A stretch of DNA of 64,000 nt from Bradysia coprophila (GCF_014529535.1 NW_023503423.1:6868473-6932472); one strand, 5' to 3'; positions 12,800 through 25,445 are shown, numbered from the stretch's first letter. Numbers and translations: made by a program. Notes: generated by a model not told the origin, from the sequence alone.

Positions 12800-13213
12800 C
12801 AGGGCCTATTTTTGGATTTTTTTGGATATTTTTTCCACAATTTCCAAAAAATTGCCAAAAATTTCCAAAAACTGTGAATGTCCAAAAGCCGAATTTTTCC
12901 ACCATTTCAAACGGTTTAGGAAACTCCTGAACTCAGCCTTGTGTTTTAGCTGACTCTCAATTATTTTATTTGTTTCTTGACACTATCAGCTTTCAAATGA
13001 AGTCGAGCATGATTCTTTTGAAAGATAAGAGCGTCAATAAACAAACAAATTGAGAGCCGGCTAAAACACAAAGCTGAGCTCAGGAGTTACCAAAACCATT
13101 CGGAATTGGTGAAAAACTCGGCTTTTACACGTTTGCAGTTTTCGGAAATGTTTGGCAATTTTTTTGGAAATTTAGGACAAAATTCCCAAAAAAAAAATCA
13201 AAAATAGGCCCTG
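12800..13213. mobile_element. hAT-like MITE with perfect 8-bp target duplication
   Basis: The termini are CAGGGCCTATTTTTGGATTT and its near-exact reverse complement. The element is flanked by GGTCAAAT at 12792-12799 and again at 13214-13221. Inside, long inverted blocks continue (TTCAAACGGTTTAGGAAACT against AGTTACCAAAACCATTCGGAA, and CTCAATTATTTTATTTGTTTC against its partner), so the whole 414 bp can fold back. It carries no open frame of note. The perfect duplication implies a fairly recent insertion. Confidence 0.85.
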
Positions 13214-13221
13214 GGTCAAAT

Positions 13222-16200
13222 AACAGTTACTAAAATCTGTTCCTCTGCCTGTTCATGGAGTTCGTTGACAATGATCATAGCACTTCATTACAGCAGTCAC
13301 AAGTTCTTGTCAAAGTTCACCGAAGTTTCAAGGGCTACATTTTCGAAGTAAATTTTTCAATTTTTCGAACCTTATGTCGAGCCTTGGGAGCACTTTACCC
13401 CATACCGTCCATGAGACAATTAGTCATCCGTGTGATACTCTACCAATGGAAAGATAGAGGTAGACTACCTAGAGGAATTATGACTCGAAATTCATTGAAA
13501 AATTATATCACACACACCACTAAAACGAAAACGTCAACCTTAGTATTCTTTTGACATTTTGAGTCCCTTTACTTTTGACATTAAGAGTCCCCCTTACTGT
13601 CTGTACACGAAGCTGTCACACACACATTTAAATATATGATTTTTCATTTAAATTTGTCAGTTTGTTCTAGGCCCTTGAATGGAAATGACACCGTTACTAA
13701 AAATTTCGATTTTTCGTGTTTCGAGCGTGCCGCACCGGGAAAACATGGACCCAGATCTATAAGATCGACTGGCGTGTCTTATGAACCATCACTACATTTT
13801 TACAAAGTAAGGAGTTTTGTTGATCCCTGAGTAAAATAATATAAACGACTTCAGTCCTGCCATCAATAAACACAACAAGTTCTTCAGATGAAAATAAATC
13901 AGCCACTTTGACTTAATAACCGACAAATAATCGACCCAATTTTAGCATTCACCTGAAGCATAATAATTGAATCGGTATGAACAGACTGTCTTTCAAGTTT
14001 ATGAGCGAAAAAGAAACTGCACAAATTCCTTCCTGTAATTAGGCATTAAGCGATGTGTTTATGTCCACGATGCAACAACGTTCTCTATATTATCGTGACC
14101 TCCCCTCATTCAATTTCCAATCAAATTTGTTAAACAAAACGCCTGATTACAAAGACGAAAGTACAAAAAAAATCTTTGTGCGACCACATTAAGCGCACTG
14201 TATCAATGAACATACGCAACGAAAAAATGTACTAACGAAAATGGAATTTTGTGTGCAGACCAGCAATTTACAAACCCATCATGGTATGAATAAGCCGGGT
14301 TTTGTTGTTGTTGTTTTCCATGTCAAGAAAAACGCATTGTCTCGTCATATCTCGTTTCCTTCATTTCGTTACTGAATTACAATGAAAAATATATGTTTGT
14401 CGAAGGTAAATACAACGAAACGAGTTGTGTGACATTCTATGGAAATTAATGGAATTCCAACAATAAACACCTTGCAATTCTGTAATAACTATTTGATTAA
14501 TTCGTTCACCAGAGTACATTCTGAAATCTTTCCGATTGATTGCTACAAATGAAGTCGCTGCTGATCGCAGACAGTGTCTTGTAATTGTTATGTGTGACAA
14601 TAGCTAGTATGATGATTTCCTCTCACCCGACCCATAAAGTAAAGTCTAAAACCACAAGCACACATTACGTGGCTATTGCAGCTGCTGCATATGAAAACGA
14701 TTAAGGAGAAACGTATCAATGAGGGTTACAACTACAACAATGCCATAAATTATAAGGACAAATTAAGACAAAGAGAAAGAAATCAACCAAGCACGACCAG
14801 CTACATCAAATGAACACTAAATTGTTGAATTAAATTCGAATGGAAATGCGATGTAGACGTGTTGGCCGAGTCAGGGTCGTAGAGATTAATTTATTTACTA
14901 AACTGTCAACCCCTGTTACACTTGGTAATTGTGGAGAAGTTCAACTTGACAAAAACCATAAATTTTCGTCAAGTTGAATTTCTATGTAGAACTACGAAGT
15001 GACTCAGAAGTGGACGGTCTCGCTCAGTGTTCAATATTCTAATATCTCAACTTAGTGTGGGATATTACCACTTCCAAACAATGTATCTATAAGACCAGAA
15101 ACAAGCCATCGAGAATGGTCCCAATGTCCCAATCCATTGAAAATTGCAGAAGAGAATTCGTTAGATTTTTTTTTACATTATCAAATACACATTGACCGAG
15201 CAGGGCGACACATCGAAATTCATAGTCAACAGAATTACACACAATCGCTTCATAGAAAGAATGTAAAAATAGTTCGACTCGATGATTGATTTAGTTTTTG
15301 GATCTAAACGAATTTAACGACTTGCATCCACAATGTCGGAACTGTACACAGCGTATTAGTTTGAAATGATTGAAATCGAAAAAAATCTGTTTCAACGACT
15401 CGGCGTTGTCAATTATTTCATGATTATTGATACGTCGTGTATTGCGTACAGGCTACAATCGCTACAATCCCACAATGTAAAGTTGCGCAACATGGCAACG
15501 TAAATTCTTTTATTTCGATGTGTTCGTTCATTTCTTCAATAGACCGGCTGAAATTATGGTTTTTGCAGACGAAAGTCACACCAGCAAAAAAAAGAGTGTC
15601 CCCTGGCTGGGTCTGTCATTTATTTTGAACGAAATACTTGATTGTCTAATCGGAGTTTTTTTTTCATCAAAAGTTTGTTGGTCCGTGAGAGATGAGCTTG
15701 CAAATTAGATAATAGCAAAATGAAAATCATTTTTGTGCCGGCACTTAATCCACCAATGATTTATATTTAGAGGTTAATCATCGTTCGAAAATGTGGTAGT
15801 TAGTCCACGAAGACATCGTATAAAAGTTGAATGCATTTATCAGACGGCCTAGATGCAATGCACAATCAGATTCTGAAAATTTCCATTGGCTCAAAACGTT
15901 CAAAACAATCGCAAATAAAGTGCGTCTGTTAATTCGTCACAAAATGGAAACTGAAACTTCGTATCAATTTGCGACTCTTTAACACCAAATAGGTGGCACC
16001 CTTTTTCTTATTCAATCCAATTTCTGCATATGAATATTATGCGTCACGCAAAATGTCTTATTCATTTCTGGTTCATATGATAACAGGGTGCGTTTTTCGG
16101 AAACAAAATATCATATCGATGAGCACCTCATTCAATGGTAGCACCTCTTTCGGCCCCATTGATTTTCCACTTGCACACATTCACAATAAAATATTTTCGT

Positions 16201-17093
16201 GTTTAAATTTCAATCTTTAATTCTTTTTAATTTACTTACATTGAATTTCAGTAATTGCTTCATCCCAATTGTTAAACTCATTCGCTTCCTTAAACACTTA
16301 ACACCGACAGTCGCCTATCATTCACTTTAATCAATTACGAGAAGTCCTTTTAATTTAACAAAAAAAAAAAGTTGCAAAATAAAACCGAAAATCGGGGTGC
16401 ACACAGCTTGGCACATACAACGAAAGATGATGAGGAAAAATGTCTGCCGTAAAGAGCCACAACCAGCTGCTTTGCTTTGTCGATGTGGACGCGACTTTTT
16501 AAAATTGATTTTCGACTACTTAACGGTGTCGTATTTTTGATATTTTAAATTAGTTTTGTTGCAAATGCCATTAGTTTTCCGTGGACATAAAATTTATGAT
16601 TATCGGACTGGTTTTAACTATTTATTTTTGGGTTTAAATGACCGCTATGAAAAACTGAACTTCGTTGCGCGGTAGAAAATTTATCATAAAAAAATGTGCT
16701 AGATGTTGCTGCCGGTATAGAGTAGCTGACTGTTGAAAACAGTACGTTTTCGTTTTTGATTTGGGTTCGATTGAGGATAATAATGCGGGAAAATTGGTAG
16801 TTTTACCAGGAAACACATGCAAAATATTCACAATTATTTATTCAGAGAGAATTGTATTAGAATTATTCACTTATGCAATGCTAATTAATTCACACATAAG
16901 TGAGATGTTCATACAATACCATTGGCTGTTGATTTACCAAATTTAAAAAATTATTTTTGACGGAAACACTTTCTTTATGTACATTTCCGGTAATAGTGCA
17001 TTGTGTCCTTGAACTTTTTATTTTGCTAGGAGTGAAGGTTCCATCCCGAGCCGACGGCAAGAGCAGCAAGCTGCAATCACACAAGGTATAGGT
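13222..17093. other. Gene-poor stretch
   Basis: I found no supported gene in nearly 3.9 kb. One small hairpin is clear: GAAGTTCAACTTGAC and GTCAAGTTGAATTTC at about 14937-14987 around a 17-nt loop. The remaining open frames are short and lack family signatures. Confidence 0.4.
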
Positions 17094-17101
17094 ATAATGT
17101 T

Positions 17102-17306
17102 CAATGAAAGTAAATAGATAGGTATGGCCAAACGTTCAAATTTGTTCTAGCCGGAGCACATACGGATTTGCATGGCGCCACCTCAAACGAACTCATTTCT
17201 AGTGCAAATTTCCACTAGAAATGAGTTCGTTTGAGGTGGCGCCATGCAAATCCGTATGTGCTCCGACTTGTATGGACTGGCCATACCTACTTATCTACTT
17301 TCATTG
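17102..17306. mobile_element. Long-hairpin MITE with perfect 8-bp target duplication
   Basis: The ends are CAATGAAAGTAAATAGATAG and the reverse complement of CAATGAAAGTAGATAAGTAG. The central arms (CGGAGCACATACGGATTTGC onward, about 53 bp) are a perfect inverted repeat around an 8-nt loop. ATAATGTT occurs at 17094-17101 and 17307-17314. The 205-bp element would form a very stable hairpin. It shares its termini with the neighbour at 17503-17673. Confidence 0.87.
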
Positions 17307-17327
17307 ATAATGTTCTGAAGAACATAA

Positions 17328-17411
17328 AATATTTTATTCAAAAACGTGAGGTAAAGTTAACTTTACTGCACGGAGCCAGAACTTTACCTCAAGTTTTTGA
17401 ATAAAATATCT
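17328..17411. repeat. Hairpin repeat between two related MITEs
   Basis: AAATATTTTATTCAAAAACG followed by TGAGGTAAAGTT pairs with AACTTTACCTCA and the following GTTTTTGAATAAAATATCTT. The loop is about 16 nt. No target duplication was found. Confidence 0.6.
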
Positions 17412-17502
17412 TACTTGGCAATGGGGTAAATGATGTACTTCTTGTGTGTTTACCGACCTCGTCTACGCCTCGATCGGCAAATTTCACACATGCATCATTT
17501 GT

Positions 17503-17673
17503 CAATGAACGTCAACACAAGGTAAGGTCGAATGTCAAACTTTGTATGGAGCGAAGGACATAGCGATATCATATAAACAAACTCACCTCTTATGAGAGGT
17601 GAGTTTTTTTTATATGAAATTGCCATGTCCTCTGGTTTGTATGAACAGACCATACCTGGTTGTACATTCATTG
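17503..17673. mobile_element. Second MITE of the CAATGAA family, perfect 8-bp target duplication
   Basis: The left end CAATGAACGTCAACACAAGG and the reverse-complemented right end CAATGAATGTACAACCAGGT are homologous to each other and to the termini of 17102-17306. TCATTTGT flanks both sides (17495-17502 and 17674-17681). The centre holds the hairpin ACTCACCTCTTATGAGAGGT followed by GAGT. No coding capacity. Confidence 0.85.
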
Positions 17674-17791
17674 TCATTTGTCCCATTGGTATAAAATGTA
17701 CTATTACTAAGTAAGCCACGGTTAATGAGCGTTTTAACGCTCATGTCAATGACTCATTTCCCGGGGGTGTGGTAATAATAATAATAATAAT

Positions 17792-18092
17792 AGATTACAT
17801 TGGATGCTGTGAAAGTAAGTCATTACTTGAGAGTAACAATTTTTTGACAAACGAAAAGTAACAATAGTCGAATCTTTATATCCGAACCGAAGACGAAGTA
17901 TACATGTACCATCACCGAAACAGTCTGGTCAGAAACAAAAGAGTGAGTTTGCGAGTAGTAATGAATCACATATGTAGCAGCATGGAATGTATTCTGATTT
18001 ATTACTTGCCCCCATGTAAAAAATGTAAAAATTAATTATTCAAAATGAATTTACCGAAAATATTCTTCATGTAATCTAATCAATTTGGGGCA
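17792..18092. mobile_element. Composite MITE, GATTACATTGGATGCTG family
   Basis: It begins GATTACATTGGATGCTGTGA and has the inverted counterpart GCAGCATGGAATGTATTCTG at about 17976-17996. That is followed directly by a second inverted pair, TTGCCCCCATG and TTTGGGGCAA, ending near 18092. The same two-part arrangement occurs at 39243-39620, so it is one composite element rather than chance adjacency. A run of ATA triplets precedes it. Confidence 0.6.
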
Positions 18093-18100
18093 AACTGCTT

Positions 18101-18422
18101 ATTCACGCCGTAAGTGCGGTCGAAATTGAAAATGGAAAGTACGTAGGTCTTTCTAACGTAGCGTTATTTTCATTTAATGAAGCGTTGAAATGTATTTTTC
18201 ATACCTATGACCAAAAAAGTCCGACTTCGTAGCACTTTTTGTTCCGACCAATATGAAAAATACTATTCGTACCACGGACTAAAAGTCTTTTTTAGCGTAT
18301 TCGAAACTTCTCACACGCTAAAAAAGATTTTTAGTCCTAGGTACGAAATGTACTATGTCGGTTCACTTTTTTATCGAATCGTCCACTTAAAATTCAAATT
18401 TTAGGCACACTTACGGCGTGAA
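18101..18422. mobile_element. TIR element ending ATTCACGCCGTAAGTG
   Basis: ATTCACGCCGTAAGTGCG at the left pairs with CACACTTACGGCGTGAAT at the right. Inside, GACTAAAAGTCTTTTTTAGC and GCTAAAAAAGATTTTTAGTC form a second inverted pair. Related interior sequence (GTCTTTTTTAGCGTGTGGGA with a flanking CGTATCTAGGA) occurs at about 29380-29550. No target duplication is evident. Confidence 0.6.
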
Positions 18423-20790
18423 TTGCAATATTTAATAACCCATAATGTGATGATCAATTTTCGCATCGCGCAGGCAATGCAACTAATAACGAGGTAAGGC
18501 AACCCTTTTGTAGTTCATTAGTTGCCGTTTACATTCCCTATTGAAATTAGTAACAATTGATTGCAGTTTTTGTCTTTTACTTCGTTATTACTCATGAGGT
18601 GAGGTCACTCACGAAGCGAGCATTATTTGAATGGTTCGGTGGATTGTCCAATGTTCGTGTTCTTCTGAGTTGATATATCCAGAGGAGTCTTAATCTGTTT
18701 GTTCATAAACTCCCACACGTTTTATTCAAATACCGACTAAGACACAAAACAAACAATTTCAGAAACTAACTCATACATGTCCTAGTAATGGTACGCCTAC
18801 CCTATACAATTGTGCGTGGCTTTTGGAATAGGATGCCAGCTCAAATGAGGGTAATTTCGACTAACGACGATCATAGAACAATATAATCGAATGTGCAACA
18901 CTTTTTTATACAACAGACAAAACCTCTTAATAATCATCAAAAACCTACTAGATTTTACAACTGGGATTATAAATTTTGGCGGATTTTTTTTTGATATAGA
19001 GAAGAAATTCAACTGGAAAGGCTTCGATCAATATAATTTCGTCAATATTCCGACAATGAGAAATGGATTGTCAGAACTTTTATTATTTTTATTGTTTTGC
19101 TCTTAGTGCTTCAATTAAGGCTGATAGGAAATCATGCCATTTGGGAGTGGTTAGTTTCAATCTTCATCACGTAGCTGAATATAATTAACTCTACAACAGA
19201 TGTTGCCCTCCGTCAGAAACAATTCTTGTGAAATGTTTAGAGTTTTTTTATTAAATATTTTTTCGTAAATCTTTGTACTAAAAAAGAAAAAGGAGAATTC
19301 ATCAATAGAGATGACTTTTTATGGAAATGGCAAGCAAGTAATTGAACTAATCTAGAGAATGAAAATAGTCAAAAACTTTCTTGAAGTTTGCAGATTTCTA
19401 ATTGATGTTGACATAATAATCTCAAGGTCCTAGGTTAAGTTTAGAGCCTTGTTTATAATAGTTTGTGGTTGATTGAATTTTACTAATCGTTATGGGGATT
19501 AAAGTAACTCAAGGATATGAATAATGTAATAAGGCTAATAGTGTAGCAAGGCAAGATAAATATGTTAAAAATGGGATGCGTTGAGTAAGTTCACAAGCAG
19601 CATATTCTTTAGTTTAATGGGACCGTCCTCAAATCCTTACTTATTTGACGATGGGAGGGAATGCGACAAAAGTGTGACTTATAGGAAAGGTAAACAGCCT
19701 CGCTTCATCGAGGCTGTTTAGGAAAGGGATCTAAAAATCTGCGAAAAGTGAGGACCGGATTTCTGCGCGGTTCCTAAGCATTGTTAAAGGGAAGTAAAGT
19801 TGAACCTGAATACTTATATATCGGTGGAGGTAAAGATCAGGTTCACGTCAACCTGATCGGAGCCTTATTTCGTCCTTACCGAAATTGAAAATTGTTGTTA
19901 TGGCCTTACTGATTAATTATATTCATTATAAAACATTACCATTAAATATTCCCCAAAAGTTGGTCTTCCTAGGAGCATTTATTCGATCATCGCTGCAGTA
20001 TCAGTTTGACGTTACACTGCTAATAGTAATAGTGTCGAAAAACTTTTTTTTGTATTTAGCCCAGTATCAATGATGTTTCTCCGAATTATACGATATGATG
20101 GCGTGACTCCAACAGCACGCATTACAGAGAGCATTTCAGGTGGCCCATGATTTTTCGTAGAAAAACGATTAGGAAACAGGAAAAGACTAAACGAATCTTT
20201 GGACTCAGGTTAGAGATCAAAAAATCCATTTTTCATTCGTTTCTAAAATTAAAATTTCTAAATTATTCCTATTTATGTGGCGTCCACATCTCACATTTTG
20301 GCGTAAGCAGGGAAGTGTCTGAATTTCGATGTCCTACGAACACATTGAGATGATAAAGATACAATAAATTTATCGCCATTCGCTGTCTGGGCGCATTCGT
20401 AAAGGAATCGACACTTTTCGGAAATGGTGTAATTTTGACTTTGAGTTGCTATTTCTCCGCGACTGGTTGGGCTAGGGGAATAATTATTAAACAGTAACGT
20501 CCCATTTTTGATTGTTGTTATTTTTTAAATAAGTTTGTAGATGAAAATTTATTTGTAAGAAAGAGTAAAAAATTGAGACATGCGTCTTAGACTTTAAGCA
20601 AGCTCTTACCAAATATTACCCTTGATCATATCTGATTGAACAGCATTGAACAAATACCCCGAGAAAGTTTTTCTTTCTTAAAGAGGCATCGATGCTTAGC
20701 TAAAATTGCAGCCAAAATTTGCGTGTCTCGTATTTCATTTTGTTGATATCTTTTTATCAGAATCTTTTTTGGAAAATGTACGACCGCAAT
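18423..20790. other. Non-coding stretch with small hairpins
   Basis: No gene is supported. A strong small hairpin (TAAACAGCCTCG, TTCA-type loop, CGAGGCTGTTTA) lies at about 19691-19721, and a second imperfect one around AGGTTCACGTCAACCTGATC lies near 19840. Confidence 0.4.
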
Positions 20791-20801
20791 AGCGACTACG
20801 A

Positions 20802-20960
20802 ATGTGTTAACTTTAAATAAAACTTAGTTTTGGTTGTATTCGTTTGAATACCAGCTCTGCGAAAAGTGAGCGGATAACGAAATTTCCATAAACTGCTCAG
20901 TTTGCTCATAACTAGTCAAACTGCTACAACCAAATCTATTTTCTTTGAAAGCTAACGCAA
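20802..20960. repeat. Fold-back repeat, copy A of a three-copy family
   Basis: The left arm GTTAACTTTAAATAAAACTT AGTTTTGGTTGTA pairs with the right arm that ends TACAACCAAATCTATTTTCT followed by TTGAAAGCTAAC. Homologous arrangements occur near 49855-49985 (partial) and 62768-62935. All share a TTTGACCAG/CTGGTCAAA-like core and GTTTCTCAGAG-type blocks. Confidence 0.6.
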
Positions 20961-21713
20961 TCGTGGTCATTATTGCTGACATTTTTTTTGAGATACATGA
21001 AAGAAAAAACAGGAATTCCAATTAAGCTTCAAAGACTGGTTTTCCAAATCGTCGATTTTCGTCTTTGTTTCACTTATTTGCTGAATTGCAGCTGTTAGAA
21101 CTGACTGCCTATTCACATTTGTCTGTGGTTAAGTTTAAGCTTGGCTATTCCATTTTGGCGTATTTGCCCTTTAATTCCTATTAATTTCTAATAAGGACGA
21201 TATTTTATCTTATTATCCAATTCATTGTCTACTTTCCGATAATCCGAAAATTTTCTAATATTACCTTCGAAAACGAACGAAAACGTCCAAATTACTGCAG
21301 TTTCGTAGCTGCCATAGTATCCGGTAATTATTAAGAATTGAAGGAAATACTAGAAACTGTATTTTACAAACCGAATAGCCAAGACCGGAAAACTGCATCT
21401 CGTGAGAAGATTAGGTTTTTTTTGCATTCGATTAGATCTTTCGTTCATCATATTTATCGTCTTTCCAGTCAATTCCTTGTAATTCCTTCAATTTCTAGTA
21501 TTTCCTTCAATTCCTATTAATTACCGGATGTTCCGGTAATTCCTTCGAGGGTATGTAATCAATTATCCGAGTAGTTTCCCCCCTTGCCCAGTGATATGAA
21601 ATAAAAAGTGTCATTAGATCACCAAGTAAAGTGTCTTGAGTCTTGACGATTCTTGTTATCATTATAGTGTTTCTTGTGTGGTGTATTTTTCCAACTGTGT
21701 TCTACATCCTTTT

Positions 21714-22806
21714 CACGGTGGGGCTGAACCACATTATTTTGAGACTTCCGTGAACATGGGGATATTGGCTTGGAAATGATTGGAGAATGTTTTTTGAGTG
21801 ATTTGACCGCAAAATCAAAATCGTTTGGGTGGGAATGCTCGCAAAAGCTATATTTGTTGCTCAAAATGTAATCGATGGAACATTCCTGATTAAGCCGCGA
21901 ATCAGAATGTTTTAGAATAAAGTTTTAAGGTTGTAAAATGATTTGTATGACTCAAATAAGTCTCTACCATTCAACTGAAACCCATTTCACAGGTAATTAG
22001 ACGATAAAAACTTAATTTTAAGATATTTAGTGTCCCCCACGCCCCTCCTCAGCAAAAAAGAAGTTTTTCCGAAATGTACCCAAAAACTAAAAACGCACAT
22101 CGATTCAGGGATCTTTTGGGAGCTCAGAACAGCATTCAGTAAAATCGGACCAGCTCCTTCCCTATACAAAATTTTTCATTTCATGAAATTTCATGCACCC
22201 CTTCGAAACCATTTTGTCACAAAAGTTCAGTGAGTGGACATATTTTGATCGAAGTTAATTTGTATCTTATAGTCAGAGGTCATACCTTTCTAACGATACT
22301 CAATGTATTTCATGTGAGAAAAATTAGTTTGTTGCCTTGAAAATTGTCGTGAAGTCGACCAACTCGAAAATAGAGTAAACGGAGTAATCAAAGAAAGTAT
22401 AGTTTTCATTTTCATAAATTTGTCTTTAAAAAACGTTTTATTTACGTTCCTTCTATCGAAGCCAAATAAAATATGGAAAGTATAAGAAGACTCAATATGA
22501 GTGTCCTAACTATTAAGCCTGTTTTCGAGTTAGCGACTCGATACATTGAGTGGGGTATCGTTAGAAAGTCATACAAATCATTTTACAACCTTTAAACATT
22601 ATTCGTAAACATTCTGATTCGCGGCTTAATCAGGAGTGTTCCATCGATTACATTTTGAGCAACAAATATAGCTTTTGCGAGCATTCCCACCCAAACGATT
22701 TTGATTTTGCGGTCAAATCAACTCAAAAAACATTCTCCAATCATTTCCAAACCAATATCCCCATGTTCACGGAAGTCTCAAAATAATGTGGTTCAGCCCC
22801 ACCGTG
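21714..22806. mobile_element. Large fold-back element, about 1.1 kb with 240-bp arms
   Basis: The left arm (21714-21952) starts CACGGTGGGGCTGAACCACA. It is repeated almost base-for-base in inverse orientation at 22573-22806, which ends with the reverse complement CCCCACCGTG. Near the inner junction, shorter inverted blocks (CTTTCTAACGATAC and GTATCGTTAGAAAG) continue the pairing. The interior has no credible coding sequence: the frames 22030-22233 and 21987-22169 are on opposite strands and featureless. Flanks are T-rich, so the target duplication cannot be fixed. Confidence 0.75.
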
Positions 22807-23769
22807 TTTTTCCGATTTTACTATCAGTAACAATAAAGTAAACTATCAACTTCTACACTGACGATAATGACTCGAGCGGTCTGCATAATTTCCTCATACA
22901 GTAAATAAATGATGTCAGTGTTATTAGAGGAGGGCCGTGCTGCGATTCTTTTTTTTTTGGTTTGAATTAACATCCCATGATACTTCAGGCAAAGTATGTA
23001 GTATGCAATTTCTGTTCGCATATTCCAGCGCCCCATTTTCCCTGGACCATGTCTAATTGGTCTCTATGAAGAAGCGCCACTGTGTCTTTCCACCAATTCC
23101 AATGTCAAAAGTGTGTTGAGACGCTTCTACAGGTCCTGGCTAACAGTATTGCCTGATATCAATAACGACCGACGGAATGTTGTTTTGGACAGTACTCGAC
23201 TCCATCAACGAGAATATGAAAAAATCAGAGGTATTCTCGCGTTCCAATTTTTAAAAAATGTTCAGACTTCAGATCCACCGTGACTCTCACAAAAATTCAA
23301 AAAATCCGGCTATTCTGTGCGGATGGGCTAAAATTTAATTCATCGCCTGAGTAAATTGCTGAATTAACATTTAAGATTTTCTTATCAGATCAGAATCGAT
23401 TCTCGGTCGTATCGGCAACTCTTTTGCAGAAGCTAGTTTTTTGAACGATGTTCTTAGAATCCGATTTTTGTAAACGATCAACTTATATTGTTTTGAAATA
23501 TAATTAATATTTTATCGACAACGATGTCAAAGTAAGAGATGGTCTGACTATCTATCTCTCTCACTTAAACTAAAGAAGTAAAAGATTCTTCATTTCAAAC
23601 ACCTACGCAAAATAATTGACCAGTTCACTGTTTATGGTTTGTGATGTTAGAAGTCTGCGAAATGAACATCCATTTTCTTTAAAGGGAAAATAAATTTTTG
23701 GTACCTTCAGAACATACATCACATAATCGATAACAATCATCGTTAGGTGAATTTATTTCCCAAATCCAT
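22807..23769. other. Non-coding stretch downstream of archease
   Basis: I see no supported exon or repeat pair. The 70-codon minus frame at 22824-23036 has no recognisable domain. Confidence 0.4.
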
Positions 23770-24382
23770 TCAAATATCAATAATAACAAACAATTCATAC
23801 TTGTTCTCCTCCGGTTTCTGTACGATTTGCATCGCCGAATATGTGATCGCTTTCACTTCCGTTCCCTGTGGATGTTTGCCAATTTCAAATGGTTCGCCGT
23901 AGCATTTACATTCAATCGTAAAATTGTCCAAATCAAATTTTGTGATATCCAAACTTGAGCAGATCAAATATGGTTCGCACGAAAAGAGAAACAAAAGCTC
24001 ATCGAGAAAATGGAATAGTAATCCTTCCAAATCGTCGCCGGACGCCTCAATTTGATAACAGTGCCTAATTTGTACGTACTCCAGTGATGTCATGTAACCG
24101 AACATTGCCATGCCGCATTGTTCAAAGGCTTCTTTGAGTGACGTTCCCCATGCATGAAGTCTACAGGTGATTCACAATCCTGGTTTACACGCGATAAATA
24201 AACTGATAAAATGATTTTTACTTACTGTACATCTGCAGTGTGGTCGAGATCTGAATGTAACCAAAAAAATATATTTAAACCAAACGTTAAATGAATCGGA
24301 ATTGAAAATATTTTAACAGAAACTTACACTCAAAGTTCTTCTGTGGAAACTTCACTGACTCCTCCGTAAATTGAACTTCCAT
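23770..24382 (-). CDS. Archease (tRNA-splicing ligase cofactor)
   Basis: Exons 24382-24328, 24250-24226 and 24160-23770 splice with matching phases (1, then 2) to give 156 residues. Archease activates the RtcB-type RNA ligase complex that joins tRNA halves and the unconventionally spliced XBP1 mRNA. Family hallmarks are clear: YLDHTADVQLHAWG (the DHTAD metal-site region, split by intron 2), EAFEQCGMAMFGYMT, DDLEGLLFHFLDELLFLF, KHPQGTEVKAITYSAMQ and the C-terminus FVIIDI immediately before the stop. The length is normal for the family, although the N-terminus is shorter than in some animals. Intron 1 is 77 nt and intron 2 is 65 nt. The tiny 25-nt middle exon is confirmed by reading phase. No damage is visible and the gene looks functional. 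It is the most secure identification in the window. Confidence 0.93.
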
Positions 24383-24947
24383 TCTTTTCTGATTTTTTAT
24401 AAATTTCAAATTCTTATTGGCTTCAAAATAATCACCATAAACATTTCATCATTGTGTTCAATCGGCACGATGACAGTTATAAACACACATAATCAACAGC
24501 AGCGAGCTGTCAATACCATATGTTTTCTGCTTGTATGAATATAAGAATGTACTAGATTGATGGGTGCAAATTCTCCGTAAAATTCAAAAGTCAAAACATA
24601 AAAGAAACGAGATGGCGACATCCACTTGTTTCCGGAAATACAGTCCTGACATATATTGAAGATAAGCCTCGGAAGAGGACAAATTAAGGACATGCAGAAA
24701 TTAACTCATTCACATTGTAGAAAATTCGACAATGATCAGAAAATTGTAGTACAGTTGTTTGTCGATGTCAGTGGTTTTCGATTGGACATGTATTTAATGT
24801 TACATTTTTAAACGGATTAAATTTAGGTCAAATCTTTGGATGCCGAACCTGAAAAGGACCTATTTAGAAATAATTATGGACAGTCACTTTCACATGACCT
24901 GTTCCCTGTTCTGAGACTTATTTATAAGTATCAAGTGCGAAAATAGA
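24383..24947. other. Intergenic, archease upstream region
   Basis: No exon is supported. The archease promoter should lie in the first few hundred bases, but I see no element I would name. Confidence 0.35.
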
Positions 24948-25065
24948 TTTGTATGCTTGCTAAAAGGACCGAAAGTAAAGATGTCAATTCGCGGGGCGAA
25001 AGCTTTCGCTTTCGCCCCTTTAATTGACATTTCTTTACTTTCGGTCCTCTTAGCAAGCATACAAA
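24948..25065. mobile_element. Hairpin MITE
   Basis: TTTGTATGCTTGCTAAAAGG continues through CCGAAAGTAAAGATGTCAAT and is met, after a GGGGCGAAAGC/GCTTTCGCCCC centre, by the reverse complement ending TTAGCAAGCATACAAA. The arms pair for over 50 bp with hardly any loop. No target duplication was found. Confidence 0.7.
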
Positions 25066-25311
25066 ACTTAATACGTAACTCTTTCGGCCTACTCATTCGA
25101 TACGTAAATAACTATTACATCTACGAAGGATTATTTTCGCGAAAGCTAGACAGCTTTGACTTAAAGAATTTTCAGCATTTTTCATACTTGCAGTAAGGAA
25201 ATCAACGCACTTCAAGCAAAAGTGCGTCGAGTGACAGCTGCCAAAGCTATTTTGTAGACTCATTTTCTCAAAACATCGTAACTCAATTACTCATTTTCTG
25301 CTAAGGCTCGG

Positions 25312-25445
25312 AACGGATCGGATTGATCCGATTTTTTTCGGATTGATTCGAAATTTATTTCATCCTAATCCGATCCGAAACCGAAATTTTCGGATTGTTT
25401 ATTTTCGGTTTCGGATCGGATAAAATCGATCCGTTCCGAGCCTTA
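25312..25445. mobile_element. hAT-like MITE, TAAGGCTCGGAACGGATCG family
   Basis: The ends are TAAGGCTCGGAACGGATCG and the reverse complement CGATCCGTTCCGAGCCTTA. The flanking octamers TTTTCTGC (25304-25311) and TTTTATGC (25446-25453) match at 7 of 8. The interior is made of GGATCGGAT/ATCCGATCC and CCGAAA/TTTCGG words. It is non-coding. Confidence 0.75.
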
